From: Flavobacterium ajazii
GTDB lineage: Bacteria; Bacteroidota; Bacteroidia; Flavobacteriales; Flavobacteriaceae
Assembly (NCBI RefSeq): GCF_010614725.1
Contig: NZ_JAAEHL010000009.1
Location: forward strand, 1-64,000
DNA: 64,000 nucleotides
Direction of reading: 5' to 3'
How positions within the stretch are numbered: the stretch's first letter is position 1; every line of letters begins with the position of its first letter. A program made the position numbers and the translations under genes. The notes under the pieces were generated by a model. That model searched no databases. It saw only the letters and a list, made by a program, of their open reading frames with translations, and was not told where the DNA came from. This document shows, in pieces, positions 57,215-64,000 of this stretch.

Positions 57215-57781
57215 ATGGAAACAAACACAACATTCAGACGCATCGTAACGGGACATAATACAGAAGGAAAAGCTATTATAGTTTCTGATGAAGTTCCAAC
57301 GAAAACTTTTATGATTGGCGGCCCAAATGGAGCCAAATTTCATGAGGTTTGGAATACGAAACAAACTCCTGCTATAATAGACAGCATATCTACAGATCCA
57401 GAAGAAAATGGACTTATTCTTGGGCCTCCAAAACAAGGAACAAGAATACGAGTTATCGATTTTCCGCCAGAAAATGATGAAATTCGGAACCTTACAAAAG
57501 AACAAGCTTTTGAACATTTTAAAACCATGAGCGGAGAACACGCTTCAAAAGCTGGTGGAAACGCACCCCATCCTTTAATGCATAAAACCGAAACTATTGA
57601 TTACGGAATTGTTCTCGAAGGCGAACTAACTTTGATTGTGGACGAAGGCGAAACAACAGCAAAAGCAGGAGATATTATTGTACAACGAGGCACTAATCAT
57701 GCCTGGAGCAATCGATCAGGAAAAGTTTGTCGCGTAGTCTTCATTTTGATTGACGGACAATTTGAAGAAAATCTTCGCTAA
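57215..57781 (+). CDS. Cupin-domain protein
   Basis: 188 residues. The C-terminal half holds a cupin barrel: IDYGIVLEGELTLIVDEGETTAKAGDIIVQRGTNHAWSNRSGKVCRVVFILI, split here over motif 1 and motif 2 (GTNHAW with the metal-type His). The N-terminal 90 residues are a less clear beta region. Cupins of this form bind or oxidise small organic acids or act as sensors. The gene lies 17 bp before the carboxymuconolactone decarboxylase-like gene in the P2 operon. The pair suggests handling of an aromatic or dicarboxylic compound, by inference. Confidence 0.85.
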   Translation: METNTTFRRIVTGHNTEGKAIIVSDEVPTKTFMIGGPNGAKFHEVWNTKQTPAIIDSISTDPEENGLILGPPKQGTRIRVIDFPPENDEIRNLTKEQAFEHFKTMSGEHASKAGGNAPHPLMHKTETIDYGIVLEGELTLIVDEGETTAKAGDIIVQRGTNHAWSNRSGKVCRVVFILIDGQFEENLR

Positions 57782-57798
57782 ATCTAATAACTACTATC

Positions 57799-58353
57799 AT
57801 GCGAGTAAATCCTATAATTCCAGAAACAATGAATACCGAAGTGCGTTATGTGCACGACGAAGTGGTAAAACTTATCACGACAAGCCAGAGTCCGGTTTCG
57901 ATGCTGAATAACGAAGGCGCTTTAACGGGCCCATTTCCTCCCATGCTTGGCTTTCCGCAATTTGGAGTTCCTGCTTTAAGCTTTGTCCGTTCATTAGACA
58001 ATCATGCAACACTTTCTAAAAAAGTGCGAGAAGTGGCTATTCTAACTGTTGGTGCTGCGTTTGGCGCTCGTTTTGAACTCTATGCTCACGAAATCATGGC
58101 CAGACATTTTGGCTTTTCTGCCGAAGCTGTTTCTTCACTAGCATCAGGAATTCGTCCAAACGAATTAAATCAGGAAGAAGCTATAGCATATGAAATTGCT
58201 ACTGTTTTAGCCAAAGGCAGAATTGTTCCCGACTCTTCTTATAATCTAGCCAAAGAAATTTTAGGGCAAGATGGAGTTGCCGAACTTATCTTTTTGGTTG
58301 GCGCTTACACTTTGCTTGCAACCGTTTTAAATGGTTTTGATGTACTTCCATAA
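57799..58353 (+). CDS. Carboxymuconolactone decarboxylase-like protein
   Basis: 184 residues. The helical CMD/AhpD fold is marked by VREVAILTVGAAFGARFELYAHEIMARHFG and later DGVAELIFLVGAYTLLATVLNGF. The CxxC pair of peroxidase-type AhpD is missing, so a thiol peroxidase role is unlikely. The stop codon overlaps the next gene's ATG (TAATG), indicating translational coupling with the hydrolase. It belongs to the P2 operon with a cupin and a hydrolase, a set like those that act on lactones or aromatic breakdown products. Confidence 0.85.
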   Translation: MRVNPIIPETMNTEVRYVHDEVVKLITTSQSPVSMLNNEGALTGPFPPMLGFPQFGVPALSFVRSLDNHATLSKKVREVAILTVGAAFGARFELYAHEIMARHFGFSAEAVSSLASGIRPNELNQEEAIAYEIATVLAKGRIVPDSSYNLAKEILGQDGVAELIFLVGAYTLLATVLNGFDVLP

Positions 58354-59252
58354 TGAATAAAAGACATCCAAATTTTAATAAAAACAACAATAAATATAAA
58401 ACAATGAAAAAATTGAAAATGAATTCTCAAACTCCCTTAAAATCAATATCAAAACTTTTCTTGCTATTGTTTACTTCCATAGCAAGTGCTTCATGTTCAA
58501 ACGATGATAATGTTGCCAAAAAATCTCCCGTTGTATTAGTGCATGGCGCATGGCAGGCATCATACGTATGGGATCAAACCGAAAAAGACTTAAAAACTGC
58601 CGGTTATCCTGTTACGGTTGTAAAATTACCAGGACACGGAGACGATACTACTCCTGCCTATCAGGTTTCTTTTCAGGCCTATGTTGATGAAGTAAAAAAA
58701 GCGGTCAATTCATACAACGAACCTGTAATTTTAATTGGTCATAGTTTGGGAGGAGCTGTAATTACTCAGACTGCTGCAGAAGTTCCTCAAAAAATCAAAA
58801 AACTGGTTTATGTCGCAGGTTTTATTCCGCAAAACGGAAAAAGTGTTTTAGATTATTCACAAATGGATACTGCCTCACTTTTGCCAGCGTCATTACAATT
58901 ATCCGAAGATCAAACTTTAGCCGGAATTGTAAATCCAGAAGTGAATCTTCCAAAAATATTTGCTCAGGATGCAACTGATGTTCAAAAACAGTTTCTTGTA
59001 GCTCGTTATAAAGCAGAGCCAACAATTCCGCTTGGAACACCATTAAATTATAAAACAGAAAATTATAATGCTGGCGGGAAAAAGTATTACATCTTTACAA
59101 CTGGAGATAATACTATTACTTATAGTTTTCAGCAGAAAATGGCACAAGAAGCAGGAATTACAAATACTTATACGGTAAATTCTGGGCATAGTCCGTTCAT
59201 ATCAAAATCTGATGAACTTATTAAACTCATAAAAAGCATTTTATCAAAATAA
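58353..59252 (+). CDS. Alpha/beta hydrolase lipoprotein
   Basis: 299 residues from the coupled ATG at 58353. A second ATG at 58404 gives a more usual lipoprotein signal and may be the true start. Lipobox IASASC (C48) is followed by SNDDN. The fold is plain: VVLVHGAWQASYVWDQ (oxyanion HG), nucleophile elbow GHSLGG (S131), and catalytic His in NSGHSPF (H279). It resembles the salicylate-esterase/methyl-ester-hydrolase type of hydrolases that act on small esters. It would be membrane-anchored in the envelope. Last gene of the P2 operon; no clear terminator follows. Confidence 0.88.
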   Translation: MNKRHPNFNKNNNKYKTMKKLKMNSQTPLKSISKLFLLLFTSIASASCSNDDNVAKKSPVVLVHGAWQASYVWDQTEKDLKTAGYPVTVVKLPGHGDDTTPAYQVSFQAYVDEVKKAVNSYNEPVILIGHSLGGAVITQTAAEVPQKIKKLVYVAGFIPQNGKSVLDYSQMDTASLLPASLQLSEDQTLAGIVNPEVNLPKIFAQDATDVQKQFLVARYKAEPTIPLGTPLNYKTENYNAGGKKYYIFTTGDNTITYSFQQKMAQEAGITNTYTVNSGHSPFISKSDELIKLIKSILSK

Positions 59253-59640
59253 TCGTCTTACAAAGTTAACTTGAAAGTGAGGTTGTTTTTTTAAATCATT
59301 CATAAAATGATTTGTAATTTGTTCCATAGACACTTGGAGGCAGCTATATAATAGTTGTCTCTTTTTTACACTTATAAAATCTATTTATCAGATTTTTACA
59401 ATCTAATATTTATGGTTCGTTTTTTATAGAAAGAATCCTTAGTCTGTTTGAAATAGGTAGTCTAAAAGCAGTTTTAAAAGAATGAAGATGTAAAGTTTCA
59501 TCAGTAATTTTCGTAATTTGACATAAAGCTTAAATTAAACAATAATTTTATAACTCCTGCATAGCTAATTGTAACAATCTGAAACAACTTTGAAACGAAT
59601 CCTTTTACTAAATCTAAAGCAAAGATTTTATGCATTGTTC

Positions 59641-59742
59641 ATCAAGCATTTTTTAGCCTCTAAATTTTTATCAATTCTGAACTGCTTTATTGAAGACCGA
59701 AGACGTCCATATTTTTTCTATAAAACTATTCTTCAATAAATC
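59641..59742 (-). pseudogene. Second, more decayed arylsulfatase relic
   Basis: About 100 bases match the sulfatase remnant at 29802-30188 in two blocks: TCAAGCATTTTTTAGC (compare 29842) and CTGCTTTATTGAAGACCG (compare 29962), continuing through GACGTCCAT and TAAAACTATTC. About 90 bases between the blocks are missing here. Stops close the frame, so it is not coding. The rest of 59253-59783 is AT-rich, with no gene seen. Confidence 0.7.
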
Positions 59743-59783
59743 TATACTCTTATGTATTCAAATACAAGAACCTTTATAAACAA

Positions 59784-59817
59784 AACAAGTCTGTACCCAA
59801 TAAGGCACAGACTTGTT
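59784..59817 (-). terminator. Terminator of the beta-helix lipoprotein gene
   Basis: An 11-bp stem (AACAAGTCTGT, 59784-59794, with ACAGACTTGTT, 59807-59817). On the minus strand it is followed by TTTGTTTATA. It lies 26 bp past the lipoprotein stop. Confidence 0.8.
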
Positions 59818-59842
59818 CTTACTATATTCAAAAATTATTAAA

Positions 59843-61354
59843 TTACCTTGGGCCGGTGCTCCCTCCTATTTTTGTCACCATCGATGTCAATGTAAAACTT
59901 GACGATACTGTAGGATTACTAAATGTTCCTCCCAGATACAATCCGTTAAAATCTGAAGCGCTGGTCACCGTAGAAACCGTAACCAATTTATAGGTTTTAC
60001 CAGAGCTGAATTTACTGCCGGATAATAGTAATGTTGTAAAACTCACAGGAGATTTAAACGTCATCACCTCTGCATTGTCACTATCTAATACACTAAATAT
60101 GGTTCCTGCATTTCCGCTCCCCAAAATAGCAGAAGCCTGGGTAGATACGCTGGCAGTTGGCGAGCTGGTTGCTCCTCCGGCGCCAATCAGCAGTCCGCCT
60201 GTAATTTTGAATGTATTATTATCACAGTCAAAACCTTCTTCCGGGCTTTTAGCTCCAATAGCAAATACTTTTCCTCCGGTTACAGTCAGTGTTCCATTCG
60301 AATCGATACCATCATTTGTCGTACTGTACGCCACGATAGTTCCACCGTTGATATAAATCGCATCTCCGGCATTGATGGCGTCATCTATAGCCTTGACATA
60401 AATAGTACCGTCATTGATGGTCAGGGTACTTTTACTCTCTATTCCTTCGCCGCCTTCACCTGTTGTAGTAATTGTAATAGTACCTCCATTGATAACCACA
60501 TAAGGATCGATTGTATCATCTGTATCGTATGAAGCAACTATTCCGTCATCAGCCACAGTTGCAGTTATTGTTCCGCCATTGATAATAATATGCCCCTCTT
60601 CAGCTTCGATTCCGTCACTGGACGCAATAATATTCAGGTTACCACCATCGATATAAACCGCATCGTTTGTATGGATTCCATCAGAAGCAGCTTTGGTAAT
60701 GTTAATCGTACCGCTTTGTACACGCACATAGTCATCAGCTGCAATACCATGTTTGTTGTTACCAACAATAGTAATGGTTCCACTGCCTGAAAAAATAAGC
60801 TGTCCCTCACTAAAAAAAGTTCCTTTTTGGTCTTCTGTTGAAGCAGCATAAGTTGCTCCATCTTCTAATGTGTTTGTCCCGCTCAGTACAATAAAAGCCC
60901 TCTTGCCTGACTGAATATTGACCGCCGGTCCATCATTGTTTTTGATAGAAACGCCATTCAGTGTGAGCTTATATTTTTTATCACTGTAAATTTTAAGCAT
61001 TCCGTCTGTTGTGGTGCCGGTTACTTCATAAGCTACTCCCGCAACAGTAGAGGTCACTATAACATCTGCACCGGAAGTGGTAACTGTTACACCCGTTACC
61101 GCATTTTCTATCGTTGCACTTGTACCGCTAAATGTTATTTTTACCGTAGAAGCAAACGTTGAATTGGCCAGTATATCCTCCTCGTTTGCTCCGGTCTCCG
61201 AAGATCCTTCTGCTGTTCCCTTTGCAACAGTTGCACTAATTGTAACAGGGTTATTTGTCGTAACGCTGGTTTCGTCATCATTACTATCGTTGTCTTTTGA
61301 ACAGGATAGAGCTAAAATGCCTAAACAGAGATAGAAATATCTATTTGTCTTCAT
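59843..61354 (-). CDS. DUF4353 (Cthe_2159-like) beta-helix lipoprotein
   Basis: 503 residues with lipobox ILALSC (C18) and the acidic tail SKDNDSNDDETS, a probable surface-export signal. The rest is a right-handed parallel beta-helix plan of short repeats (GTINITKAASDGIHTNDAVYIDGG, then GNLNIIASSDGIEAEEGHIIINGG, then GTITATVADDGIVASYD). This matches the carbohydrate-binding DUF4353/Cthe_2159 family, which binds acidic sugars with calcium. Many Asp residues sit at repeat turns. It is single-gene, flanked by its own terminator. It might bind polysaccharide or serve as an adhesion factor; an enzyme role is not indicated. Confidence 0.85.
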   Translation of the reverse strand: MKTNRYFYLCLGILALSCSKDNDSNDDETSVTTNNPVTISATVAKGTAEGSSETGANEEDILANSTFASTVKITFSGTSATIENAVTGVTVTTSGADVIVTSTVAGVAYEVTGTTTDGMLKIYSDKKYKLTLNGVSIKNNDGPAVNIQSGKRAFIVLSGTNTLEDGATYAASTEDQKGTFFSEGQLIFSGSGTITIVGNNKHGIAADDYVRVQSGTINITKAASDGIHTNDAVYIDGGNLNIIASSDGIEAEEGHIIINGGTITATVADDGIVASYDTDDTIDPYVVINGGTITITTTGEGGEGIESKSTLTINDGTIYVKAIDDAINAGDAIYINGGTIVAYSTTNDGIDSNGTLTVTGGKVFAIGAKSPEEGFDCDNNTFKITGGLLIGAGGATSSPTASVSTQASAILGSGNAGTIFSVLDSDNAEVMTFKSPVSFTTLLLSGSKFSSGKTYKLVTVSTVTSASDFNGLYLGGTFSNPTVSSSFTLTSMVTKIGGSTGPR

Positions 61355-61650
61355 AATATTGGGTATTAATAAATTAGTAATTGCAAAAAATGCGTCTAAA
61401 AAAAATCAAAATGTGAATAAAATAGGAATAGCGGTTTTTAGCATGATAAACTGCTGTCCCTATAATATTCTTTTAAAGTCATAATTGCAATACTATGTAT
61501 ATTCAGGAACTCCGACAATAAATTGAGGTAAACGTGCATTTTTTTGTGGTAAAAGAAATCATTAGCTTAAATTAGCTTCCTCTGGTGTTCATATCTGAGG
61601 AGGAACTATATTTTTTTTCAATGCAGTTGTTTAACGAAAAAGCCTTAGTT

Positions 61651-61681
61651 TAGTCCCCACACTCAGTGTAGTAACCACACT
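61651..61681. promoter_or_regulatory. 18-bp-phased direct repeat with dyad before a Crp/Fnr gene
   Basis: TAGTCCCCACACT (61651-61663) and TAGTAACCACACT (61669-61681) differ by two bases. A dyad ACACT-C-AGTGT (61659-61669) overlaps them. They end 21 bp before the regulator's ATG. The rest of the 348-bp gap (61355-61650) shows nothing recognised. Confidence 0.4.
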
Positions 61682-61702
61682 TTAGAAACAAATATTTAAA
61701 CA

Positions 61703-62265
61703 ATGACAGAACTTATTCAATTTATAAATCGTTTTCAGCAATTAGATGATGCAACGATAAATGCTATAAAGAATAGCTTCGAAGAGCATTTATTCAAAAA
61801 GAATGAATATTTACTTAAGGAAGGAGAATTCTGCTCTAAAATCTTTTTCATAAAAACAGGATTAATCAGAAGGTTTTATATAATTGATGGCGAAGAAACA
61901 ACTAAGTGGATTTATCATGATAACCATTGGGTAACATCATTGGCAAGTTATTTTAGCCAAAAACCATCATTTGAGTATTTACAGGCAGATCAGGATACAG
62001 TCGTTTATTATTTAACCAGAGAGAAAGAGCAGGAATTACTAAAACATCCATTATTTATCCAATTTCATCTCAATTTTTTAAGATGCTCTTTGGCTGCATT
62101 CGATGAATTTCATTTTGTTTTAGATGCTATGCCGCCCAAAAAAAATATAAGTACATACTTGAAAATTTTCCTTTAATAATTCAAAGATCTAAGCAAAAAA
62201 ACATCGCCTCGCTCTTACATGTAAGTCAGGAAACATTGAGCAGAATCAGGGCTGAAATTTATTGA
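61703..62265 (+). pseudogene. Crp/Fnr-family regulator C, frameshifted in an A8 tract
   Basis: The first frame codes for an effector barrel (KKNEYLLKEGEFCSKIFFIKTGLIRRFYII) and runs to AMPPKK, then drifts and stops at 62176. The +1-shifted frame from the A8 run at 62138-62145 continues without a break: YKYILENFPLIIQRSKQKNI, then ASLLHVSQETLSRIRAEIY and TGA at 62263-62265. That tail is the normal winged-helix of the family. One extra A would restore a 187-residue protein, the length of the two intact paralogues here. Causes could be recent mutation, phase-variable slippage, or a sequencing error in the homopolymer. Confidence 0.85.
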
Positions 62266-62290
62266 CTTTATATCAATAAATATATTTTTG
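62262..62290 (+). promoter_or_regulatory. Candidate promoter for lpxA-like gene
   Basis: TTG (62262-62264), 18 bases, then TATTTTTG (62283-62290), close to the Bacteroidota -33/-7 layout. It overlaps the stop of the frameshifted Crp/Fnr gene and lies 34 bp before the ATG at 62325. Confidence 0.5.
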
Positions 62291-62324
62291 GGTTGACTGA
62301 AATTTGCATAATTAAAACTGTAGT

Positions 62325-63098
62325 ATGATTTCAGAAAACGCAAAAATTAGCACCAAATCCCAAATAGGGGAAAACGTATCAATTGGAAATTATTCCACAA
62401 TTGAAGATGATGTCATAATCGGAGACAATACAATTATAGCAAATAATGTTTCGTTGTTAAACGGTACCCGAATAGGAAAAAATTGTTTTATTCATTCCGG
62501 AGCAATTTTATCTGGAATTCCTCAGGATTTAAAATACAAAGGAGAATACACAACATTGGAAATTGGCAATTATAATATTATCCGGGAATATGTAACAATT
62601 AATAAGGGAACCAATTCAAAGAAAGTTACAAAAATCGGAAATCAAAATTTGATTATGGCCAATACACATATTGGACATGATTGCTCAATAGGTAATAACT
62701 GCATAATTGGTTTTAATGTAGGAATTGCCGGAGAAGTCATCATAGAAGATTTTGTCAATATCAGCGGACTGACCGGCATACATCAGTTTACAAGAATTGG
62801 AGAACATTCTATGGTAACCGGACTAAGCAGAATAATTAAAGACATTCCTCCATATATAATGGCTGCGAAAGAACCTCTGAGTTATTCCGGAATAAATGCT
62901 GTTGGATTAAAACGGAAAGGCTTCGAACAATCTAAACTTAACGAGATTAAGGAAATTTATAAAATAATCTTCCAGCAAAAGCGAAATACCTCTCTGGCTT
63001 TAGACTTTATAGAAAACAATTTTAAGGAAACAATTGAGAGGGATAAAATTATTAATTTTATCAGAAATTCAGAAAGAGGAATTATCAAAGGAAATTAG
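62325..63098 (+). CDS. lpxA: Acyl-ACP:UDP-N-acetylglucosamine O-acyltransferase (LpxA)
   Basis: 257 residues, the usual length. The left-handed beta-helix hexapeptides are clear (IGENVSIGNYSTIEDDVIIGDNTIIANN). The active-site region carries MANTHIGHDCSIGNNCIIG, with the His matching the E. coli catalytic His125. HQFTRIGEHSMVTGLSRIIKDIPPYIM and the helical C-terminus of LpxA follow. It transfers a hydroxyacyl chain in the first step of lipid A synthesis. It stands apart from other lipid A genes, so it may be a second paralogue, as members of this phylum often carry an LpxC/FabZ-linked copy elsewhere. That copy is not in view. Confidence 0.88.
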   Translation: MISENAKISTKSQIGENVSIGNYSTIEDDVIIGDNTIIANNVSLLNGTRIGKNCFIHSGAILSGIPQDLKYKGEYTTLEIGNYNIIREYVTINKGTNSKKVTKIGNQNLIMANTHIGHDCSIGNNCIIGFNVGIAGEVIIEDFVNISGLTGIHQFTRIGEHSMVTGLSRIIKDIPPYIMAAKEPLSYSGINAVGLKRKGFEQSKLNEIKEIYKIIFQQKRNTSLALDFIENNFKETIERDKIINFIRNSERGIIKGN

Positions 63099-63153
63099 TG
63101 ATAGCTTCTCTAAGAGCTAATGGAGGTATTTTAAAAACCATTTAATAGAAGTT

Positions 63154-63183
63154 AAAAAGCCAGAAATTACTTTCCGGCTTTTT
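63154..63183 (+). terminator. Terminator after lpxA, possibly bidirectional
   Basis: AAAAAGCCAGAAA pairs with TTTCCGGCTTTTT with one mismatch around a short loop. It lies between the convergent lpxA-like and VOC genes. Confidence 0.8.
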
Positions 63184-63207
63184 AGAATTTCTGAAATGAA
63201 TCGAAAG

Positions 63208-64000
63208 TTATTCTTTTTCAACGAAAACATACAATTTCTGAACCTTACCATTTTCAATTACAAACAAATCCATTCCGCTTACAACAGCCGGTTTTGCTTT
63301 TGAACCAAACTGCCAGTACAATCGAACGATATTATGATTGGTTTCTACTGATTTGGAAGTAAATCTAAAATCAGGTTTTTTAGTCTGAAGCTCCACAATA
63401 AACTTGCTGATATCTTCAATTCCTTCAGCAATAAAATGACGGTCTACCATTTCTACATCAGTAGCATAAACTTGATTTAATAAAGCTTTACGTTTTACCT
63501 CATCTTTTTCATTCCAGATTTTAAGATGCTTTTCAACTATTTCCGTATTCTTTTTAGAATCGAAATCATCGGCAGATACTTTTTCCACTGCTGCATTTTT
63601 TGGTGACCATAATACAGTTTTGGGATGGTTGTTTTCATATCCTTTTCCGTTTGGGTAAGAAACCAATTCCATTTTAGAACCCCATGGTGTTTCAAAATAA
63701 ACCCAGGTTTCTCCAGCCGTATCTCCCGATGGCATTGTAAAAGGTTCTCCCAGTATTTTTACACTTTTACTTTTTAAATACTGCACAGATGCATTAATAT
63801 CGTTTACATAAAAAGCAATATGAGATGCTCCAATATCATCCGTATTCGGATGCGTTTTGTTCCCTTTATTATCTGCATATTCAAACACTTCAATACTGGC
63901 ACCGTTACCTGCATTAATCATTTTGATCGTAACGGCTCCAGTATTAGGATTAATATGATTTAATTTTTTCCAGTCAGCGTCAAGCGGAATTGGTCCTAAT
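63208..64000 (-). CDS. VOC (glyoxalase-like) protein with C-terminal SnoaL-like domain (5' end outside window)
   Basis: The frame stays open to the right edge, so the ATG at 63921 need not be the start; at least 264 codons are visible. The first part is the second half of a VOC fold (ASHIAFYVNDINASVQYLKSK, then TWVYFETPWGSKMELVSYP, with the metal-type Glu). The second part (last about 110 residues) resembles the SnoaL/NTF2-like fold (EIVEKHLKIWNEKDEVKRKALLNQVYATDVEMVD...MDLFVIENGKVQKLYVF). Fusion of the two modules hints at a small-molecule enzyme, but the substrate is unknown. Confidence 0.8.
   Translation of the reverse strand, partial: LGPIPLDADWKKLNHINPNTGAVTIKMINAGNGASIEVFEYADNKGNKTHPNTDDIGASHIAFYVNDINASVQYLKSKSVKILGEPFTMPSGDTAGETWVYFETPWGSKMELVSYPNGKGYENNHPKTVLWSPKNAAVEKVSADDFDSKKNTEIVEKHLKIWNEKDEVKRKALLNQVYATDVEMVDRHFIAEGIEDISKFIVELQTKKPDFRFTSKSVETNHNIVRLYWQFGSKAKPAVVSGMDLFVIENGKVQKLYVFVEKE

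Overview
The window looks like a chromosomal segment of a Flavobacterium-like member of the Bacteroidota. The reasons are AT-rich intergenic DNA, candidate promoters of the TAnnTTTG type, type IX secretion (T9SS) surface-protein genes, a TonB receptor/HmuY heme locus, and lipoproteins with acidic residues right after the lipobox cysteine. No rRNA, tRNA, CRISPR array or intact insertion sequence was recognised.

Layout. (1) 1-27.5 kb is cell-surface material. A giant repeat protein is cut by the left edge (start near 1988, minus strand). A DUF2490-like outer-membrane protein follows. Then comes a minus-strand operon: a 6,813-residue type-B T9SS adhesin, its PorP/SprF-type partner, and a PorE-like protein with TPR, propeller and OmpA domains. 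(2) 27.6-31.2 kb is a scarred segment. It holds DUF4239 and DUF502 membrane proteins, a 79-residue orphan with a near-identical copy at 47.5 kb, a C-terminal arylsulfatase remnant, and a serine recombinase pseudogene broken into three frames. (3) 31.2-44.0 kb is a heme-acquisition locus: AraC regulator, HmuT, HmuU and a fused HmuV-HmuS on the minus strand, then TonB receptor, two HmuY-like lipoproteins, three unknown lipoproteins and a heme oxygenase on the plus strand. (4) 44.4-47.8 kb holds a Kef-type antiporter, a lipoprotein and the second 79-residue orphan. (5) 48.3-52.7 kb is a TPR/HisKA_2 sensor kinase with a sigma-54 activator response regulator. (6) 53.0-59.3 kb holds two operons of DJ-1, cupin, carboxymuconolactone decarboxylase-like and hydrolase genes. 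They share an almost identical promoter and are interleaved with Crp/Fnr-type regulators. (7) 59.6-64 kb holds a second arylsulfatase remnant, a DUF4353 beta-helix lipoprotein, a frameshifted Crp/Fnr gene, a stand-alone LpxA and a VOC/SnoaL protein cut by the right edge.

How the parts work together. The adhesin, SprF-like and PorE-like genes make a secretion and anchoring unit for one huge surface filament. The heme genes form a full path: surface capture (HmuY), outer-membrane uptake (TonB receptor), inner-membrane ABC import (HmuTUV), and heme handling or breakdown (HmuS domain, heme oxygenase). The two DJ-1/cupin operons appear to be one stress or detoxification regulon under a common promoter element.

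The most noteworthy observations are: 36 tandem domains in the adhesin in which a CX7C cysteine pair is kept or lost as a unit; the HmuV-HmuS fusion; a 21-bp-phased direct repeat upstream of the heme receptor; the twin promoter of the two DJ-1 operons; a DJ-1 protein with serine at the nucleophile position fused to a probable pair of monooxygenase-like domains; and a duplicated orphan-gene/palindrome module. All family assignments come from reading the sequence, without database searches.
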